From the NCBI RefSeq assembly GCF_015704865.1, contig NZ_JADQTO010000015.1, forward strand, positions 157,565 to 221,564: a DNA stretch of 64,000 nucleotides. Direction: 5' to 3'. Below are positions 59,484 to 64,000 of this stretch, in pieces. The stretch's first letter is position 1; every line of letters begins with the position of its first letter. A model generated the notes under the pieces. It did not search any database. It saw nothing but the letters and a program-made list of their open reading frames with translations, and was not told the DNA's origin. The translations under genes and the position numbers were made by a program. The DNA is from Actinoplanes aureus. Lineage in GTDB: Bacteria; Actinomycetota; Actinomycetes; Mycobacteriales; Micromonosporaceae.

Positions 59484-60446
59484 ATGCCGAAGACCTCCGC
59501 CCGCCTGCTCGCGCTGCTGTCGTTGCTGCAGGCTCGCCGGGACTGGCCGGGAACACTGCTGGCCGAACGGCTCGAGGTCAGCCTGCGGACGGTACGCCGG
59601 GACGTGGACCGGCTCCGGGAGCTCGGCTACCCGATCGCCGCGATCAAAGGCCCGGACGGCGGCTACCGGCTCGGCGCCGGCACCGACCTGCCACCGCTGC
59701 TGTTCGACGACGACCAGGCCGTCGCTCTCACCGTGGCGCTGCAGATCGCCGCCGGCTCGCGGGACAGCGGTCTGGACGAGGCCGCCGCGCGCGCCCTGCA
59801 CACCATCCGGCAGGTCATGCCGTCCCGGCTGCGGCAGCGGGTCGACTCCCTGCGAATCACCGCGATCGAGCGGCCCACGACCCAGCCGCCCGCCCCGGTA
59901 CGCAAGGACGTGCTGCTGGCGATCAGCGGCGCCGTCCACGCGCGCGAGGTGCTGCGTTTCGACTACGGCACGGACCCGGCGGACCGGCCACCACGCCGCG
60001 CCGAGCCGCACCACCTCGTCACCCGGGACGGACGCTGGTACCTGGTCGCGTGGGACCTGGACCGCGCGGACTGGCGGATCTTCCGCGCCGACCGGGTCGC
60101 GCCGCGCATCCCCACCGGGCCCCGCTTCACCCCGCGCGCGTTGCCCGGCGGGGACGTCGCCGCGTACGTCACCGCCCGGTTCCAGGGCTCCGAGGACGGC
60201 TGGCCGTGCCGGGGTGTGGTGATCCTCGACCGGCCGGCCGCCACCGTGGCCGGCTACACCCGGGACGGCGTCGTCGAGGAGGTCGGTCCCGGCCGTTGCC
60301 GGCTCACCCTCGGGTCGTGGTCATGGGCGAGCCTGGCCGCGGCGTTCGGCCGGTTCGACGCGGACATCGAGGTCATCGGACCCGACGAGCTCCGGGACGC
60401 CTTCGGGCGGCTGGCCCGCAGGTTCGGCGCGGCCGCGACCGGGTGA
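59484..60446 (+). CDS. WYL/YafY-family transcriptional regulator
   Basis: 320 residues from ATG 59484. N-terminal winged helix (ARLLALLSLLQARRDWPGTL, VSLRTVRRDVDRLRELGYPI), a helical linker and a C-terminal WYL domain (about 145-220: HHLVTRDGRWYLVAWDLDRA, WRIFRADRVAP), then a WCX-like end. Typical one-component regulator divergent from a VOC-protein gene. WYL domains bind nucleic acids or small ligands. Confidence 0.88.
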   Translation: MPKTSARLLALLSLLQARRDWPGTLLAERLEVSLRTVRRDVDRLRELGYPIAAIKGPDGGYRLGAGTDLPPLLFDDDQAVALTVALQIAAGSRDSGLDEAAARALHTIRQVMPSRLRQRVDSLRITAIERPTTQPPAPVRKDVLLAISGAVHAREVLRFDYGTDPADRPPRRAEPHHLVTRDGRWYLVAWDLDRADWRIFRADRVAPRIPTGPRFTPRALPGGDVAAYVTARFQGSEDGWPCRGVVILDRPAATVAGYTRDGVVEEVGPGRCRLTLGSWSWASLAAAFGRFDADIEVIGPDELRDAFGRLARRFGAAATG

Positions 60447-60532
60447 GGCTGCTTGTGACACGCTCCTGTCACCCGGGCTGCGGGCGGCCGGTCCACTGGC
60501 GACTGGTCGACCAGCGGTAGGATGATCGATTC

Positions 60533-61915
60533 ATGGGGATGCTGGACACGCCGGGCGGCGTACGCGATCTGGATCCGCAGCGGCTGGCCGGCTGGTCGGC
60601 GCTGGTCTCCGCATGGATGGACGCCATGGTCGCTCGGACCGCCGGCCAGGTCGGCGGGGCTGAGCACGTCCGGTTCTTCAACCCGCTGCGCACCGCGACG
60701 CCGGGTCCGCTCGCCGAACGCCGGATCAGCTGGGACGCCTTCCCGCGCCCGGTCGCGGTGCGCTACCCCGGCGATCCCGCCGGTGCCCGGCGGGCCGCCG
60801 ACGAGTTCCGCAGCCTCGGCGACTACTACGGGGTGACCTTCTACGCGGTACGCGACGGCCAGGCCGAGGAGATCACCCTGCGGTACCGGCCGCAGGACGA
60901 ATACTGCGAGTGGTACGCCGAGCGCGACCCGGACACCGGCCGGATGCTGCGGATCGTGTTCACCTCCGAGGGCCACGAGTACTGGCGGTTCCTGGCCGGC
61001 GGCACGGCCGCGTTCCCGAGCGCGACGGTGCCGGCGGACCAGCGGGTCGACGGCGACCGCGCCCAGCTGCTGCGCCTCTATCGCGAGCTGGTCAGCCCGC
61101 GGGTACGCGAGGAGGACCTCTACTTCGACACCGACATCGCGTTCCGCCGTACCCCCGACGGTCAGCTGGAGCCGTACCGGTCGCGGGGGGCGTACAACCC
61201 GTACAACGTCTGGAACACCGAGCGCGGTCTGGCACACCTCACCCACCCGGAGAACAGCCTGTACGGCGAGATCTCCCTGGCCGCCGCCGCCAGCGTGCCG
61301 CGGGCCGGCGCCGACGGCACTCCGGTGACCGACGCCGGGCGGCTGGTGTGCTGCGCCGCCCTGGGCGACCCGAACCGGTCCAGCGACCCGACCATCTCCA
61401 CCGATGTGAACGACCTAGTCCGCCAGGGCTTGTCGGTGACGCTGCGCGACCCGATCGGGCTCTACATCACCGCTTTCGACGACGCAGCGGTGTCCGGTCC
61501 CGGCGGCGAGAACGTGGCCTCGTGGTGGCGGCCGGTGCGCGGCGCCGGCGGGCTGACCCTGCGAGCCGAGTTCGCGCCACCGCCGGATGCCCCGTTCGGA
61601 CTGGAAGACGTGCTGGTCAATGGCCTCCCACTGGAGTACGGCGGGCAGCTCGCCGAGGTGACGACCATGTCGTTGTTCGGCGCCGCCGCCGATCTGGGGC
61701 AGCCCGCTCCCGCGCCGATCCCCTGCGACCATCGGTGCTGCGCCAGGGACGACAACCCGGACGAACTCACCCTGGTCACCATCGGATCGCAGTGCCCGCC
61801 AGGCTGGCACGCCGCCTTCGAGGAGACGCCCCTTCGCCAAGCCGCCGCCGGGCGCCTGGCCGACTCCACGAGGCAGGCCGCCGGAAGCGTGCGGTTGCCG
61901 GATCTCCTCGCGTGA
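60533..61915 (+). CDS. Unknown 460-residue protein coupled to a Dyp peroxidase
   Basis: 460 residues, soluble, no signal peptide. Conserved-looking blocks: AWMDAMVARTAGQVGG, SWDAFPRPVAVRYPGDPAGA, EYCEWYAERD, FTSEGHEYWRFLAGG, REEDLYFDTDIAF, AYNPYNVWNTERGLAHLTHP, ENSLYGEISLAAAAS, then PIPCDHRCCARDD and GSQCPPGWH with Cys/His that could bind a metal. I do not recognise a family. The stop overlaps the Dyp gene start (GTGA), so the two are co-translated. Confidence 0.7.
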   Translation: MGMLDTPGGVRDLDPQRLAGWSALVSAWMDAMVARTAGQVGGAEHVRFFNPLRTATPGPLAERRISWDAFPRPVAVRYPGDPAGARRAADEFRSLGDYYGVTFYAVRDGQAEEITLRYRPQDEYCEWYAERDPDTGRMLRIVFTSEGHEYWRFLAGGTAAFPSATVPADQRVDGDRAQLLRLYRELVSPRVREEDLYFDTDIAFRRTPDGQLEPYRSRGAYNPYNVWNTERGLAHLTHPENSLYGEISLAAAASVPRAGADGTPVTDAGRLVCCAALGDPNRSSDPTISTDVNDLVRQGLSVTLRDPIGLYITAFDDAAVSGPGGENVASWWRPVRGAGGLTLRAEFAPPPDAPFGLEDVLVNGLPLEYGGQLAEVTTMSLFGAAADLGQPAPAPIPCDHRCCARDDNPDELTLVTIGSQCPPGWHAAFEETPLRQAAAGRLADSTRQAAGSVRLPDLLA

Positions 61916-63456
61916 ATCCCGGCGGATCGGCCGAGCCGCGCCTCGACCTGGACGACATCCAGGCCCACGTGCTGCCCGGCTTCGGCCACGAGCACCAGTG
62001 CCTGCTCGGCTGGCGCCTGCCCGACGACGATCCGGCGCCGCCGGCCCGCGGGCTGCTGGCCGCGCTCGCCGACCGGATCACACCGGCAAGCCGCGGGCTG
62101 CACATCCGGCAGCTCCGGCGCGCGGCCCGGCACGGCCGCGCCGAAGCCGCCGCCACCACACCGTCAAGCAACGAGCCGCACAGCTCGGCCCGGCACGGCC
62201 GCATCGACCCCGCCGTGCTGGCCGAGCCACCCGCGCTGGCAGCAGCCGTGTCGGCGCGGACGTTGCGGGTCCTCGGGCACGCCGACGTGGCCGCCATCGA
62301 CGAGGCCTTCGCGGTCGGGATGGCCCGGCGCAGCTACCTGCGCGACCCACCGAGCACCGAATGGACGACCGGCGGGCCGGGCCGGGAGATCGACATCTTG
62401 GTCGTGCTGGCCGGCGACGATCCCGCGCTGCTCGCGGACGCCGCCGCCACGGTATCCGGCGCCGGCACCGAAGCCGGCTGCGAACTCGTCCACGAGCAGC
62501 ACGCCCGGCGGCTGCCCGGCGACATCGAACACTTCGGCTTCCGCGACGGCATCTCGCAGCCGGTGCTGCGCGGGGTCGTCGACGACGCCGGCACGCCGCT
62601 GGTCGCGCGTACCCCGATGCCGCCGATGCCCGACCACCGCGCCTACGCGGCCCCCGGCGACGTGCTGCTCTGGCCCGGGCAGTTCCTGTTCGGCCTGCCC
62701 CGGCAGAGCGCGACCGATCCGACGCGTCCACTTCCGGCGCGCTCGGTGCCGGCGCTGGCCCGCAACGGCTCGCTGCTGGTCTATCGCAAGCTGGAGCAGG
62801 ACGTAGCCGGCTTCTACGCCGACACCGCGCGGATGGCCGCCGCCCTGAACACCGACCCGGCAGACGTGCGCGCTCAGCTGGTGGGCCGCCGGCCCGACGG
62901 CCGGCCCCTGGTGCGACCAGCGGACGCCACATCGGCGGAACTGAACCACTTCGGCTACGACACCGACGCACCGCCCATCCCGGACGGCCCGCGCGGCGCG
63001 ACCGCCGACCCCGACGGGCTGCGCTGCCCGCTGGCCGCGCACATCCGCAAGGTCAACCCCCGCGACCAGGAAACCGACAAGGGCCCGAGCGCGGCGACGC
63101 TTTCCTTCGCCATCCTGCGAAGAGGCATAACGTACGGCGAGCGGTACGACCACGACTCCCCCGGCACCGCCGACGAGCGGGGGTTGCTGTTCCTGTGCTA
63201 CCAGACCGACCTCACCCAGCAGTTCGAACTGCTCGCCCAGCGCTGGGCCAACAACCCCGAACGTCCCCGGCAGGGCCTCAGCAACGGCGTCGACCTGATC
63301 ATCGGCCGGGTGACCCCCGGCACCGAACGCCGGGCCACACTACTCGCCGGCGAGGTATCCACCATGACCGACTACGTCCACCCACGCGGCGGCGCCTACC
63401 TGTTCACGCCGTCACTGTCCGCCATCCGCACCCTGAGCAAGGCGAACGCCCCCTGA
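61912..63456 (+). CDS. Dyp-type haem peroxidase
   Basis: 514 residues from GTG 61912. Dyp core: DIEHFGFRDGISQPVLRG with the GxxDG motif (distal Asp), PGQFLFGLPRQS, GSLLVYRKLEQDVAGFYADT, proximal haem ligand in CPLAAHIRKVNPRD, and TYGERYDH near the end. The length and insertions (a Gln/His-rich loop after residue 75 and a long middle part) place it with the larger class D/fungal-like Dyp group. No Tat signal, so cytoplasmic or encapsulated; no encapsulin gene is near. Coupled to the unknown protein upstream. Confidence 0.88.
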   Translation: MNPGGSAEPRLDLDDIQAHVLPGFGHEHQCLLGWRLPDDDPAPPARGLLAALADRITPASRGLHIRQLRRAARHGRAEAAATTPSSNEPHSSARHGRIDPAVLAEPPALAAAVSARTLRVLGHADVAAIDEAFAVGMARRSYLRDPPSTEWTTGGPGREIDILVVLAGDDPALLADAAATVSGAGTEAGCELVHEQHARRLPGDIEHFGFRDGISQPVLRGVVDDAGTPLVARTPMPPMPDHRAYAAPGDVLLWPGQFLFGLPRQSATDPTRPLPARSVPALARNGSLLVYRKLEQDVAGFYADTARMAAALNTDPADVRAQLVGRRPDGRPLVRPADATSAELNHFGYDTDAPPIPDGPRGATADPDGLRCPLAAHIRKVNPRDQETDKGPSAATLSFAILRRGITYGERYDHDSPGTADERGLLFLCYQTDLTQQFELLAQRWANNPERPRQGLSNGVDLIIGRVTPGTERRATLLAGEVSTMTDYVHPRGGAYLFTPSLSAIRTLSKANAP

Positions 63457-63570
63457 CAACCCGCCGCGGCCCGCCCGGTATGTCTGCGGGTCGGCACCGG
63501 GTGGGCGCACGACTGAGGTGACGTCGGGTAGCCGGGGGTGGTCGTGGTGGCGGCCACTCTCGCGGATCGT

Positions 63571-63606
63571 GGTGGATCCGGTGCGCGCGGGCGCACCCGA
63601 TCCACC
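63571..63606. repeat. Strong hairpin inside a 116-bp imperfect inverted repeat
   Basis: Core: 16-bp arms with one mismatch (GGTGGATCCGGTGCGC and its near complement), 4-nt loop. The outer arms extend the symmetry to 63526-63641 (GGGTAGCC at 63526-63533 against GGCTACC at 63635-63641, and GTCGTGGTGG against CCACCACGCAAC). It lies between the Dyp gene and the transposase, with no ORF in 63457-63873. May be a miniature mobile element, a transcription barrier or an IS-linked sequence. Confidence 0.6.
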
Positions 63607-63873
63607 GCATTCCGCAAACCACCACGCAACGACGGGCTACCGGTCCCCACCGATCGCCTACCCGTGGGCGGCCTACCAACCGCATCCCGGGCCCGGGGCA
63701 CTGGCAAGCAACCGCGACGAACCACGCCCGGCCCCGCAAATCCCTGGGCAGGTAGCCGGGCCGCGTGGCGAGCAGCCGCGCCCGGGCATGGAGGGTGTGG
63801 TGTTGATCAGCGGAAGAGCCACTGCTGCTAGCTCGGTGGTCGACGAGGCGGGGTGGTGCGGACCGGCTCTGCG

Positions 63874-64000
63874 CTAGATGTGATGTCCAGCCAGGTTGTT
63901 CAACCGGGTGATGGGTGCCAGCTTGCCGATCGCGGTGTGGGGCCGGTGGTGGTTGTAGTCGTGCAGGAAGCCGGGTAGGGCAGCGCGGCGGGTTTTTTCG
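63874..64000 (-). mobile_element. 3' end of an IS481-like transposase gene (partial)
   Basis: On the minus strand the frame reads ALPGFLHDYNHHRPHTAIG then LAPITRLNNLAGHHI and stops at 63874-63876. The YNHHRPHxAIG...RLNNLAGHH string is the typical C-terminus of IS481-family (DDE, rve) transposases. The 5' part lies beyond the window, so completeness cannot be judged. Terminal inverted repeats were not identified. Confidence 0.8.

Noticed and set aside
1..64000. CRISPR array
   Set aside because: No regularly spaced direct repeats were seen; the only direct repeat pair (44628-44683) has a 12-bp spacer and two units.

Overview
The window is very GC-rich, with GTG/TTG starts, 4-bp ATGA/GTGA gene overlaps, a conservon (cvn) operon and many NarL- and OmpR-type two-component pairs. 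This points to a chromosomal stretch of an actinomycete. The gene content and the intergenic repeat family suggest Micromonosporaceae (Actinoplanes-like), which is an inference. No rRNA, tRNA, CRISPR array, prophage or biosynthetic gene cluster was found.

Layout. 1-3.3 kb: FAD-linked oxidase (-) and a TetM/OtrA-type ribosomal protection protein (+) behind a WhiB7-like promoter and a short upstream ORF. 3.5-8.0 kb: conservon operon cvnABCD plus an OpuAC-like lipoprotein; cvnA carries two frameshifts. 8.0-12.3 kb: SHOCT membrane protein, then a membrane protein/OmpR regulator/histidine kinase operon (-). 12.3-15 kb: AraC regulator divergent from an NmrA-like oxidoreductase, then an enoyl-CoA hydratase. 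15.06-16.38 kb: decayed 2-oxoacid dehydrogenase operon (E1alpha, E1beta, lipoyl protein). 16.5-20.3 kb: ECF sigma factor, DUF6188-like protein, furA-katG. 20.3-28.1 kb: M15 peptidase, SDR, small DUF6223-like protein, NarL-type two-component pair, CPBP protease, nadE, membrane protein, TetR regulator. 28-34 kb: unknown protein, TPM-domain protein, copper radical oxidase with a ricin-type lectin domain, P450. 34.2-36.8 kb: four-gene module of EspR-like regulator, ImmA/IrrE metallopeptidase, MAB_1171c-type membrane protein and MazG-like protein. 37-40.5 kb: lipoprotein and SDR divergent from a LysR gene followed by an MFS transporter. 40.6-44.4 kb: Ser/Thr kinase, formaldehyde dehydrogenase-like ADH with a small partner, half of a TRIC channel. 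44.9-46.3 kb: two-gene cassette between direct copies of a dispersed repeat. 46.5-51.8 kb: five-gene operon DUF418/HK/RR/FhuF-like/PMT. 51.9-54.4 kb: PrsW protease and partner, GNAT. 54.6-56.8 kb: helR RNA-polymerase motor behind a rifamycin-associated element. 57-63.5 kb: membrane protein, lipoprotein behind a perfect CebR-type operator, DUF899, VOC protein, WYL regulator, an unknown protein and a Dyp peroxidase. The right end enters an IS481-like transposase.

Main points of interest: (i) two antibiotic-target protection genes, each with a recognisable inducible control element (WhiB7-like for the ribosome, RAE for RNA polymerase); (ii) a roughly 115-bp intergenic repeat family with at least six copies, two of them bracketing a gene cassette; (iii) the EspR-like/ImmA/membrane/MazG module; (iv) an unknown 460-residue protein translationally coupled to a Dyp peroxidase; (v) an exact CebR-like operator before an unrelated lipoprotein gene.
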